From UBA6623 sp965238125 (GTDB lineage Bacteria; Acidobacteriota; Terriglobia; Bryobacterales; UBA6623), in contig OZ250179.1 of assembly GCA_965238125.1 (NCBI GenBank), positions 310,001 to 374,000 of the forward strand: DNA of 64,000 nucleotides. Direction: 5' to 3'. The notes beneath the pieces are model-generated. The model saw only the letters and a program-made list of their open reading frames with translations. It ran no database searches and had not been told where the DNA came from. A program made the position numbers and the translations under genes. Of this stretch, positions 45,302 through 54,474 are shown piece by piece (within the stretch, counting starts at the first letter, position 1; each line of letters starts with the position of its first letter).

Positions 45302-45789
45302 CTAAGAGAGCTCGGAGAAACTTCTCCGCCATGGCGGCCCAAGACCGCACCTTTCGAATCGGGAACCGCGTCATGCATGCCGTCCTACTGCGCCAACCAT
45401 CGCGCAGCCGCTGGAACGCCTTGTTTTGGGGAGGTGGGCTTTCCCAAGCAAACACGTTCGCCCGCCGCGAAGGCGCCGAGCGCCGTCTGCGCCGTCTGGT
45501 CGAGCGTCACCTGCCGACCCTCGCCGGTTCCGAGCAAGCGACCGAGCACCAAGGACGTTAGAACGTCGCGGCCACAGGCAAGCCAAGCGCAAGTCCGGAC
45601 GACGTCCCGTACGCAAGAATGAGCCGGTTACATATGTAACGGACTCGCGGCAAACAAAATCGGGAACTGCGGAGGAAGCTCGAGGCCGGGGATCTACGCC
45701 CTGCAACCAAGGCGCAGCCCCGTCTCGAAATCTATTGCAAGGCGGTGTCCCCCGCAGGACAATGCCGTGGTCCCCCGCGGGACCAGTCT
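45302..45789. other. Intergenic region right of the IS nest
   Basis: 488 bp. Arg-rich frames on both strands but no ribosome site or recognised product, so no gene called. It holds a 14-bp perfect palindrome GTTACATATGTAAC at 45627-45640, which looks like a regulator binding site. Confidence 0.4.
45627..45640. promoter_or_regulatory. 14-bp palindrome GTTACATATGTAAC
   Basis: Perfect dyad in an otherwise GC-rich region, the size and AT-rich centre of a dimeric repressor operator. No adjacent regulator gene is recognised, so its role is a guess. Confidence 0.3.
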
Positions 45790-46092
45790 CTACATCTTCA
45801 GCGAATCAATGTGGATGCTGTCGCCGTCGATTTTGCCGGTCACGGTGACTTTGTGGCCTTCGTGCCCTTTGGCGGCATCCTGATTGGCAATCGTGTAGAC
45901 GCTCTTGTCGGCATCGTTCACGAATACCATGGCTTGTCCGCCCTCGACGCACTTCTTGGCGCAGCCGGCATGGGCTTCTTTCGCGCCGTTGGCGCCGCAC
46001 TTCGCATCGGAAATCCAGCCGACCATTTCACCAGCCAGAGCTGTACCGGCCACGAGCGTCAGCAGCATCATCAGAATCGCAACTTTTTTCAT
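45790..46092 (-). CDS. Small secreted Cys-containing protein
   Basis: 100 residues from the ATG at 46092, with AGGAGG 6-7 bases upstream. Signal peptide MKKVAILMMLLTLVAGTALA. The mature part has GWISDAKCG, HAGCAKKCVEGGQAMVFVND, then a small beta domain (HKVTVTGKIDGDSIHIDSL), the layout of a family of periplasmic proteins of unknown role common in Acidobacteriota (recalled). Three cysteines suggest metal or redox involvement. Confidence 0.8.
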   Translation of the reverse strand: MKKVAILMMLLTLVAGTALAGEMVGWISDAKCGANGAKEAHAGCAKKCVEGGQAMVFVNDADKSVYTIANQDAAKGHEGHKVTVTGKIDGDSIHIDSLKM

Positions 46093-46228
46093 ATCTATCC
46101 TCCTAAGATCAGACGAGTAGTCTCCCAAAGAAAACTTTTATGCAATTGGGCCATTATAGCCCCTTGGCGATCGGCGGGCAACTTCCCGAACGTGTAAAAA
46201 GTTACCTTTCACCGGCCCCCTTGCCGAC

Positions 46229-46335
46229 GGCCCGCGGAAAAATGGGGACTGTCCCAAGCGCCGAGCGAATAAGTTCCACTGCATCAGAGACCGCATCCGG
46301 CGCGCAGTGGACTGTCCCCAATTTTTCCGCGGGCC
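46229..46335. repeat. GGGGACTGTCCC-type palindromic element, copy 1
   Basis: Arms GGCCCGCGGAAAAATGGGGA and its near-complement (TCCCCAATTTTTCCGCGGGCC) enclose CTGTCCCAAGCGCCGA...GCGCGCAGTGGACTG. It ends next to the mdh stop codon and could act as its terminator. It belongs with the copies at 51389-51509 and 52583-52675 and resembles REP elements linked to RAYT transposases (recalled). Confidence 0.65.
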
Positions 46336-46336
46336 C

Positions 46337-47272
46337 TCAGCCCAGATGCGGCTTCAGTACATCGACCAACTCGTGAACCGCGTCGGCGCTGTGGGCCAGC
46401 GCGGCCTTTTCGTCGTCGGTCAGGTCCAGTTCATAGATCTTTTCGATGCCCGAGGCCCCGAGCTTCGTCGGAACGCCGACGAAAATGCCGTCGATGCCGT
46501 ATTCGCCCTCGAGAAGCGCCGCGCACGGCAGAACCTTCTTCTTGTCCTTCAAAATCGACTCGACCATCTCGACAACCGCCGCCGACGGAGCGTAGTAGGC
46601 GCTGCCGGTCTTCAAGTACTTGACGATCTCCGCCCCTCCGGCGCGCGTGCGCTGCACGATTTGATCGATGGTTTCCTGATCGAGAATGCTCGTAATCGGA
46701 ATCCCCGCGACGCTCGTATAGCGCACCAGCGGGACCATCGTATCGCCGTGCCCGCCGAGCACAAAAGCCGAGACGTTTTCGACCGACACGTCGGCCGCCT
46801 CGGCGAGAAACGTCCGGAAGCGCGCCGTGTCGAGGATGCCCGCCATCCCGATCACGCGGTTCTTCGAAAACCCGCTGACCTGGTAGGCCACCTGGCACAT
46901 TGCGTCCAGCGGATTCGAAACCACGATCAAAATCGCGTTGGGCGAATACTTGACCGCCGGCTCGACGCAGGCCTTGACGATCTCGTAATTCTTCATCAGC
47001 AGGTCGTCGCGGCTCATCCCCGGCTTGCGCGGAAAACCCGCCGTCTGAACGATGATGTCGGAGTCGGCCGTGGCGCCGTAGTCGTTGCTGCCGGTGACCT
47101 TCACGTCCGACCCTCCCACCGGGCAGGACTCGAGCATGTCGAGTGCCTTGCCCTGCGGCACTCCCTCCACGATGTCGACGATAACGACATCAGCCAGTTC
47201 CTTGTCGGCCAGCCGTTGTGCGCAGCCCGCGCCGACATTGCCGGCGCCGATGACGGTTACTTTCGGTCTCAT
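46337..47272 (-). CDS. mdh: Malate dehydrogenase
   Basis: 311 residues from the ATG at 47272, chosen for its AGGAGA ribosome site; the frame is open further upstream. NAD-binding VIGAGNVGAGCAQRLA, substrate arginines in GFPRKPGMSRDDLL and in LDTARFR, NPLDAM, and catalytic His in GGHGDTMVPL. This is the LDH-like malate dehydrogenase form; the first active-site Arg pair RK rather than Q fits malate. TCA-cycle enzyme, 74 bp downstream of icd on the same strand, so probably cotranscribed. Confidence 0.95.
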   Translation of the reverse strand: MRPKVTVIGAGNVGAGCAQRLADKELADVVIVDIVEGVPQGKALDMLESCPVGGSDVKVTGSNDYGATADSDIIVQTAGFPRKPGMSRDDLLMKNYEIVKACVEPAVKYSPNAILIVVSNPLDAMCQVAYQVSGFSKNRVIGMAGILDTARFRTFLAEAADVSVENVSAFVLGGHGDTMVPLVRYTSVAGIPITSILDQETIDQIVQRTRAGGAEIVKYLKTGSAYYAPSAAVVEMVESILKDKKKVLPCAALLEGEYGIDGIFVGVPTKLGASGIEKIYELDLTDDEKAALAHSADAVHELVDVLKPHLG

Positions 47273-47346
47273 GATTGTTCTCCTGGAAAAAGATAGCGGC
47301 CGGCTCGTTGATCGCTCCACGCCGCTCCCATGGGAAACAGCAGCAA

Positions 47347-48582
47347 TCAGGCTGCCATCTGTTTGGCGATTTCCTCGGCGAACTCGCTGGTCTTCACCTT
47401 CGTCGCCCCTTCCATCAGCCGATGCAGGTCATAGGTAACTGTCTTGGCGGCGATGGCTTTCGTGATGCCCTGTTCGATCAGGTCGGCGGCCTCGCGCCAA
47501 CCCATGAAGCGGAACATCATCGCACCCGACAGGATCACGCTGCTGGGGTTGATCACGTCCTTGTCGGCGTATTTGGGCGCCGTGCCGTGAGTCGCCTCGA
47601 AGACGCCGTACTCGTCGCCGATATTCGCCCCCGGCGCCATGCCTAGACCGCCCACTTGGGCCGCGCAGGCGTCGGAGAGATAGTCGCCGTTGAGGTTCGT
47701 CGTGGCAATCACGTCGTATTCGGCGGGACGCAGCAAGACCTGCTGGAACATCGAATCGGCAATGCGGTCCTTGATCAGGATCTTGCCCTCGGGCACATCG
47801 CCGTCGAGGTCGCTTTCGGCGATCACGCGGTCGGTGAATTCTTCCTTCGCCAACTCGTAGCCCCAATCGCAAAAGGCCCCCTCGGTGAACTTCTGAATAT
47901 TCCCCTTGTGAACCAACGTCACGCTCTTGCGATCGTTGTCGAGGGCGTGCTGAATGGCGCGGCGCACCAGGCGTTTCGAGCCGGTAATGCTGATGGGCTT
48001 GATGCCGACGCCCGAGTCCTCGCGGATGCTCTTGCCCATCTCGCCGTTCAAAAATGCGATCACCTTGGCGGCATCGGCGGTGCCCTGGCGCCATTCGATG
48101 CCCGCGTAAACATCCTCCGTGTTCTCGCGGAAGATCACGACATCGAGCTTCTCGGGCTCCTTGACCGGCGAGGGGACGCCCGCGAAATAGCGCACCGGGC
48201 GCATGCAAACGTAGAGCGTCAACAGTTGCCGCAGCGCCACGTTGAGGCTGCGAATACCGCCCCCGACCGGCGTCGTCAGCGGCCCCTTAATCGCAATGTG
48301 AAATTGCCGGATGGCCGCCAATGTGTCGTCGGGCAGCCAACTTTCAAATTGGTCGAAGGCTTTTTGGCCGGCAAAAATTTCGTACCAAGCGATGCGCCTC
48401 TCGCCTCCGTAGGCGTTCTCGACAGCGGCGTCAAAGACGCGTTGCGAGGCTTTCCAGATGTCACGTCCCGTGCCGTCGCCTTCGATAAAGGGAATGATCG
48501 GGTTGTTGGGGATGATGAATTGGCCGTCTCGGACCTCGATGCTCTCGCCGTCGGTGGGGACCGACAGGTTATTGAACGTCAT
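47347..48582 (-). CDS. icd: NADP-dependent isocitrate dehydrogenase
   Basis: 411 residues, typical of the homodimeric bacterial enzyme (Icd). Landmarks: FIEGDGTGRDIW near the N-terminus, GPLTTPVGGGIRSLNVALRQ with the substrate-binding Ser/Asn/Arg, VIFRENTEDVYAGIEW, GNIQKFTEGAFCDW, NLNGDYLSDACAAQVGGLG and EATHGTAPKYADKD. The last region resembles NADP-specific members. Oxidatively decarboxylates isocitrate to 2-oxoglutarate. First gene of the icd-mdh pair. Confidence 0.95.
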   Translation of the reverse strand: MTFNNLSVPTDGESIEVRDGQFIIPNNPIIPFIEGDGTGRDIWKASQRVFDAAVENAYGGERRIAWYEIFAGQKAFDQFESWLPDDTLAAIRQFHIAIKGPLTTPVGGGIRSLNVALRQLLTLYVCMRPVRYFAGVPSPVKEPEKLDVVIFRENTEDVYAGIEWRQGTADAAKVIAFLNGEMGKSIREDSGVGIKPISITGSKRLVRRAIQHALDNDRKSVTLVHKGNIQKFTEGAFCDWGYELAKEEFTDRVIAESDLDGDVPEGKILIKDRIADSMFQQVLLRPAEYDVIATTNLNGDYLSDACAAQVGGLGMAPGANIGDEYGVFEATHGTAPKYADKDVINPSSVILSGAMMFRFMGWREAADLIEQGITKAIAAKTVTYDLHRLMEGATKVKTSEFAEEIAKQMAA

Positions 48583-49069
48583 GCATCCATCCTTTGCATT
48601 TTCCCAAAAGCGATTTCGTCGGCCGGACGCGAAACTTCTCGCTGCGCCGCTCGAACCCGGCGCGAATTGCTCTCAAGACCGGCGGTGAAGAGGGGTCGAA
48701 CCCGGCGGCGGTGCCTCGCGGCCTCGCCCGAAGCGGCGAAAAACTGCGGCGGAGCCAACTATGAATGTAACAGGGCCGCCGCCGAACCGGCAATTCGAGC
48801 AGCAGGCGACGTGGCGCATGCTTTCAGCGTGCCGTGTCGGCATTCGTGCCGACATGTCTGCTTGTTCCGGAAAACCCTCTTAAAGTGTACGACGTATTAC
48901 CTTGTCGAAGCTGAAGCCTCAAATCTCTCCAGCCGCAAAGCGGCGACAGAAAAATAGCCCAGGGTGGAGCCGAAGGCGGAACCCTGGGTACGGAATCACC
49001 TCGTTCGCATGGCTGGAATCTGTCCCGCTATCTCCGCGCCACCCATCGCCGGCCTCTACAATAGAGGCG
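48583..49069. repeat. Intergenic region with two dispersed repeats
   Basis: 487 bp. At 48811-48860 is GTGGCGCATGCTTTCAGCGTGCC with GTCGGCATTCGTGCCGAC, a double-hairpin repeat also found at 53156-53205. At 48928-48992 is a partial composite repeat (CAGCCGCAAAGCGGCG, CCCAGGGTGGAGCC...GGAACCCTGGG). The promoters of icd and the 49070 gene should also lie here. No gene seen. Confidence 0.6.
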
Positions 49070-49581
49070 ATGGCGAAACAACCTACCCGCCGCGATGCAA
49101 TCAAGACCGTCGCCGCCGGGCTTGTCGTCCCGGCCGCCAGCGCCGCCGCCGCGACGCCCCTCGTGCAAATCGCGACCGCCTATCGACCGCGCAATTTCTC
49201 CAGCGACCAATTCCGGCTCGTAACCACTTTGGTCGAGATGATCATCCCCGCGACCGACACCTCGGGCGCGGCCGCCGCCGGGGTCGATCGCATCGTCGAT
49301 GAAACCCTGAGCAACGACCTGGAAACCCGCGCGAAATTCCGCCAAGGCCTCGCCCTGCTCGAGGCCGAGAAGTTTTCCGAGCGCGACCAGGGCGACCGCG
49401 TCCGGCTGCTCGCCGAGTTCAGCAACAGCGACGGCGAAAAGGGCGAGTTCTTCACTCTGCTCAAGGACATGACCATCGACGGCTACTATTCGACCGAAAC
49501 CGGAATGGTTCGCGAACTGGGTTACCGCGGCAACACATTTCTTAAAGAGTTCCCCGGCTGCACTCACGACGAGCACCAATA

Positions 49582-49582
<1 letters not shown>
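49070..49582 (+). CDS. Gluconate 2-dehydrogenase subunit 3 family protein
   Basis: 170 residues from the ATG at 49070 (open frame extends upstream into a repeat). Tat-type signal TRRDAIKTVAAGLVVPAASA, as expected for a small subunit that escorts a cofactor-bearing partner across the membrane. Domain motifs LVTTLVEMIIPATDTSGAAAAG and FFTLLKDMTIDGYYS are typical of Gluconate_2-dh3. Its stop overlaps the start of the GMC oxidoreductase (TAATG), so the two form a coupled pair. Confidence 0.9.
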
Positions 49583-51216
<1,634 letters not shown>

Positions 51217-51937
51217 GCGCCGACCCGGCAGCGACCGGCACTCGCACCGACGCGACCCCCAGTGGGGCAGGTCTCCAGACCTGCCCATTCCTCAATCCAT
51301 CCCTGAAGCCACCCACCAAACCTCCCGACTTAATACCAGCCCTGGGCGCAAGCCCAGGGACCACCACCAAACCAAAACAAAGACCGCCCGCCAAGCGGCT
51401 GTGAAAAATTGGGGACTGTCCCAAGCGCCGACCAAACAAGTTCCCTTGCATCAGTACCCGCACACGGCGCGAAGTGGACTGTCCCCCATTTTTTCACAGC
51501 CGCTTGGCGCCCACCCCGTCTCGACCCGCCCACCGCCAACGTACCCGCAACCTCGCTGCGGAGCAGGTCTCCAGCCCCGCCCGGCAACCGCCCCCAGCGG
51601 CGTTCACCCCGCTTGAGTTCCCCCATAGGCCGGCCCTTCAGGGCCGGCAAACCCACCAACCGAATCTCCCACGGGCGAACGACCGGCAACGCCGGTCGTT
51701 CGGGGGCCTGGGGCGGGCCAAAGACCGGCCACCTGCGGCCGGTCCCCTCCCCCACTCGGTTAACGGCTCACGGCTCACGGTTCACGAAACCTGTCACGTT
51801 ACTTTCAAAAAAATTACTCCAGCCTTTTCAGTAACTTAACAAAACCCACCCCCGGCCAAACCCACAACCTCAACGTATCCTATTAGCGGGCATCGAGCCC
51901 CCAGTTATCGGGCGTCAAGCCCCCAGGAGATAATCTC
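51217..51937. repeat. Repeat-rich intergenic region
   Basis: 721 bp without a supported gene. In order: GGGGCAGGTCTCCAGACCTGCCC at 51264-51286; the palindromic element 51389-51509; GCAGGTCTCCAGCCCCGCCC at about 51562; hairpin GGCCGGCCCTTCAGGGCCGGC at about 51628; GAACGACCGGCAACGCCGGTCGTTC at about 51677; ACGGCTCACGGCTCACGGTTCACGAAAC at 51763-51790 (reverse copy at 59900-59926); and a direct pair CGGGCATCGAGCCCCCAG / CGGGCGTCAAGCCCCCAG just before the next gene. Confidence 0.65.
51389..51509. repeat. GGGGACTGTCCC-type palindromic element, copy 2
   Basis: Core as in copy 1 (AAAATTGGGGACTGTCCCAAGCGCCGA ... GGACTGTCCCCCATTTTTT). Outer arms are CGCCAAGCGGCTGTG and its exact complement, different from the outer arms of copy 1 but again perfectly paired with each other. 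Confidence 0.7.
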
Positions 51938-52870
51938 ATGAAATCCAAAAATCAGATCCGCGCCAACCGCGCAAACGCAAAGAAATCAACCGGGCCGCGA
52001 ACCCAAGAAGGCAAGGCCCGTTCATCCCAAAACGCTCTCAAACACGGCCTGCTGGCCAACGACGCCGTCCTACCCGGCGAAGACCCCGCCGACTTCGACC
52101 GGCACCTCACCTCTTTCGAGGACACCTATCTCCCCCGCAACCGCGTCGAAAAAGAAATCGTCCGCCAAATCGCCGACGTCGCCTGGAGAATGCAACGTCT
52201 CTCGCGCATCGAAACCGCCGTCATCGCCGCCGGCATCGCGAACACCCGCCAATTCAACCTCGAAACCGGACCCATCCCCGACGACCGCGCGGGCCAAACC
52301 CAGCAGCTGGGCCGAGCCATGATCACCCGAACACAAGTGCTCAACAACCTGGCCCGCTATGACGGCCATCTCGCCCGCCGTTTTTTCTGCAGCGTCGAGT
52401 TGATGATCAACATCCGCCGCGAAGACCGCCAACTGCGCGAAGCCTACGAAGCCAAAAACGCCGGAGCCACAACTCCGGTTCACTACCTCCCCGACGAAGA
52501 TCCAAGCAGCGCCCATCCATCAGCGATAGGCTTCCGCCCCGCCGAAAAATTGGCAAGCGAAACAGCGAAGACCATCGCCGGCGAAAAATTGGGGACTGTC
52601 CCAAGCGCCGCCGAAAAGACTTCGCTCGAATCCAAAACCATCACCGGCGCGAAGCGGACTTTCCCCCATTTTTTCCAGTGGGGCAGGTCTCCAGCCCTGC
52701 CCAGCCACCAGCCCAAGACCGCGCCGGTCTGTGAAAAAGAGGGACCCACCACTCCCCAGAACCAAGAACCGCGAAACGAAGCCAAGACCGACCTAACGCC
52801 AGCCTGTACAACGAGTTACAAGCAAAAAAGAGCACCAGAAGCCGCCCTTGGCCCGCACGGTCTCAGGTAG
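51938..52870 (+). CDS. Hypothetical protein with conserved N-terminus (NRANAKKSTGPRT type)
   Basis: 310 residues. AGGAGA lies 8 bases before the ATG. The N-terminus NRANAKKSTGPRTQEGKARSS plus QNALKHGLLAND is a common, unexplained protein family in Acidobacteriota and Planctomycetota (recalled). Residues 60-180 are helical and rich in Arg/Glu. After about residue 200 the sequence is low-complexity and includes translated repeat DNA: a palindromic element (52583-52675) and a GGGGCAGGTCTCC unit (52678-52702). The original end was probably near 52560. Function unknown. Confidence 0.7.
   Translation: MKSKNQIRANRANAKKSTGPRTQEGKARSSQNALKHGLLANDAVLPGEDPADFDRHLTSFEDTYLPRNRVEKEIVRQIADVAWRMQRLSRIETAVIAAGIANTRQFNLETGPIPDDRAGQTQQLGRAMITRTQVLNNLARYDGHLARRFFCSVELMINIRREDRQLREAYEAKNAGATTPVHYLPDEDPSSAHPSAIGFRPAEKLASETAKTIAGEKLGTVPSAAEKTSLESKTITGAKRTFPHFFQWGRSPALPSHQPKTAPVCEKEGPTTPQNQEPRNEAKTDLTPACTTSYKQKRAPEAALGPHGLR
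52583..52675. repeat. GGGGACTGTCCC-type palindromic element, copy 3, inside a reading frame
   Basis: GAAAAATTGGGGACTGTCCC at the left and GGACTTTCCCCCATTTTTTCC at the right, 93 bp, shorter interior than copies 1 and 2. Unlike them it has no extended outer arms. Lies in the 3' part of the gene at 51938. Confidence 0.65.
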
Positions 52871-53624
52871 CCCGGGAGCTCAAAGCCCCCCGCAACCGTG
52901 ACCGATAGCTCCAAGGAGACCCAAAGAAAGGAACCAACCACCGACCAGCGACCAACCGGCGCCATCGACCACCCACCGTCAGCCAACCACCCAAGAAACC
53001 GACGCCCGCGGTGACTTTACGACGGGCCTCTCGAAGAGAGACCGGAGGTGGTGATTGACCCGCCGTCTGCTCGCTAAGCAAGAGCGAGTCAAAGCCGGCG
53101 CGAGCTGCGAAAGGCTCCTCCGAAAATAGGTCCCACGATGTCGAACCCGCCCGACGTGGCGCACGCATTCTTGCGTGCCGTACCGGCATTCGTGCCGGTA
53201 TGTCTTCTCCGAAAACGCCTCGACCAAAGCGAGTTTTCATGGCGGTATTATGAATCCCGGATTCATAGAAACGGACTCTTCCGAAAATAACCAAAAAGCG
53301 TATGGCGCCTTACATTCAAGGCCGGCAAGATCGCGAACACCTTGAGCCGCGAAGCGGCGGCGGGAACATTGCCCAGGGTGGAGCCGGAACGGCGGAACCC
53401 TGGGAGGAACCCCCACCCGCGCGAGCCCTGAAAGGGCGGCGGGAAGCTCGCGCCCAACCCCTCGGACCGCCTGCGCCCATTTTCATGCCGGTATTATGAA
53501 ATCGCAAATTCATAGAAATGGACTCCTCGGATAAGGCAAAATAGTAAGGACTCGGCCGCGGCGGCACGCTTTCGACCTACCTGGCATCACCACGCAGTGA
53601 GGCGCCGCCGAGTCCCGGAGCTGC
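52871..53624. repeat. Repeat-rich intergenic region
   Basis: 754 bp without a supported gene. Contains the double-hairpin repeat at 53156-53205 (GCACGCATTCTTGCGTGC, ACCGGCATTCGTGCCGGT), a solo 3' module at 53233-53280 (TTTTCATGGCGGTATTATGAATC, GATTCATAGAAACGGA), and a complete composite repeat at 53319-53527. 52871-53150 shows nothing recognisable. Confidence 0.6.
53319..53527 (+). repeat. Full-length copy of the dispersed composite repeat
   Basis: Matches 13672-13877 almost base for base over the first 100 bases (CGGCAAGATCGCGAACACCT onward) and module by module after that, ending with TATTATGAAATC...ATTCATAGAAATGGACTCC. Lies about 100 bp upstream of the redoxin gene. Confidence 0.75.
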
Positions 53625-54449
53625 ATGACACAACCGCAAACAAGCTCGACCGTAGCGACGACGGCCAACCGCCTTAGCCCCCGCCGGCCGCAACTTGCCG
53701 TCTGGGGCGGACTGCTGATCACGATCGTCGGCGCAATCAGCTATTTCACCTGGGCCGCGCAATTCGCCGACCTGCGGGATTTTCCAATCCTGAACCTTCC
53801 CATCGCGCTGTTGGGGACGGGCCTTGCCGGCGTCGGCTGCGTGCAAGTGTTTAAGCGGGGCGGCGGTATCGTGGGCAAGGCGTCGGCGGGGATCGGGTTC
53901 TTGTTGGCCCTGGGGGTCGCGGGGATGTTCGGTTTCTATATCTTCAGCTCCAGCGCTGAACTGCCCCCAGCCGCGGGCGCGCCCCGAGTAGGAACAGTCG
54001 CCCCCGCGTTTACGCTCCCGGACGAGAACGAGCGGCCGGTTCAGCTCGCCGATTATCGCGGCAAGAAGGTTGTCTTGCTCTTCTATCGCGGCTTCTGGTG
54101 ACCCTTCTGCCGCTCCGAACTGCAAGGTTTGCAGTCACGCATCAACGACATTCGCCGCGCCGACGCCGAGACCGTGGCCGTCTGCGTCGATCCGGTCGAG
54201 AAGAACGCCGAGTTCGTTCGGGACCTGGGGCTCGCCTTCCCGGTTCTCTCCGACGAGAAGCTGTCGGTCATCGACAGTTATGATATTCGCCACGAGCAGG
54301 GGAATACGTTTGCCGAGCAGGACATCGCGCGCCCGGCGGTGTTCGTGCTTGACCGCGAAGGCGTTGTGCAATGGCGAGAGCTGACCGACAACTACCGCGT
54401 GCGCGTCCGCCCGGAGACGATCCTCGAGCAGCTTGAGGCGATTCAGTGA
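53625..54449 (+). CDS. Membrane-anchored redoxin (AhpC/TSA-like), probable selenoprotein with in-frame TGA
   Basis: 274 residues if the TGA at 54099-54101 is read as selenocysteine. Three membrane helices come first (about 25-45, 56-77, 86-105), then a redoxin domain: APAFTLPDENERPVQLADYRG, KKVVLLFYRGFW-U-PFCRSEL, VDPVEKNAEFVRDLGLAFPVLSD, and a normal ending with VFVLDREGVVQWRELTDNYR. The TGA falls exactly where the catalytic Cys of the GxWCPFC motif stands in homologues (position 159, with resolving Cys162). Frame and family similarity continue unbroken after it. A hairpin with bSECIS geometry begins 17 bases downstream. The alternative is a nonsense mutation of TGC. ATG start follows GGAG at 53617. 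Confidence 0.8.
54102..54140 (+). promoter_or_regulatory. Candidate bacterial SECIS hairpin
   Basis: Directly after the TGA: ACTGCAA (54119-54125), loop GGT (54126-54128), TTGCAGT (54129-54135). The 7-bp stem is perfect, the loop begins with GG, and it starts 24 bases after the TGA. Known bSECIS elements have a small apical loop with a G in its first two positions about 16-37 nt past the UGA, to which SelB binds. Confidence 0.65.
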
Positions 54450-54474
54450 GGCCCGCGTCGGCGGGAGGCGCGGC

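Noticed and set aside
42219..45378. Possible gene spanning the IS nest on the minus strand (about 113 residues after removal of both elements)
   Set aside because: An open frame can be stitched across CTAAG, but its sequence is low-complexity and unrecognised, with no ribosome site.
51217..53624. CRISPR array
   Set aside because: Many short palindromes are present but there is no regular repeat-spacer periodicity and no cas gene.
53625..54101. Reading the redoxin as two separate genes (158 residues and a 106-residue downstream ORF)
   Set aside because: Both are in one frame, and the split falls within the active-site motif; the downstream ORF has no start signal.
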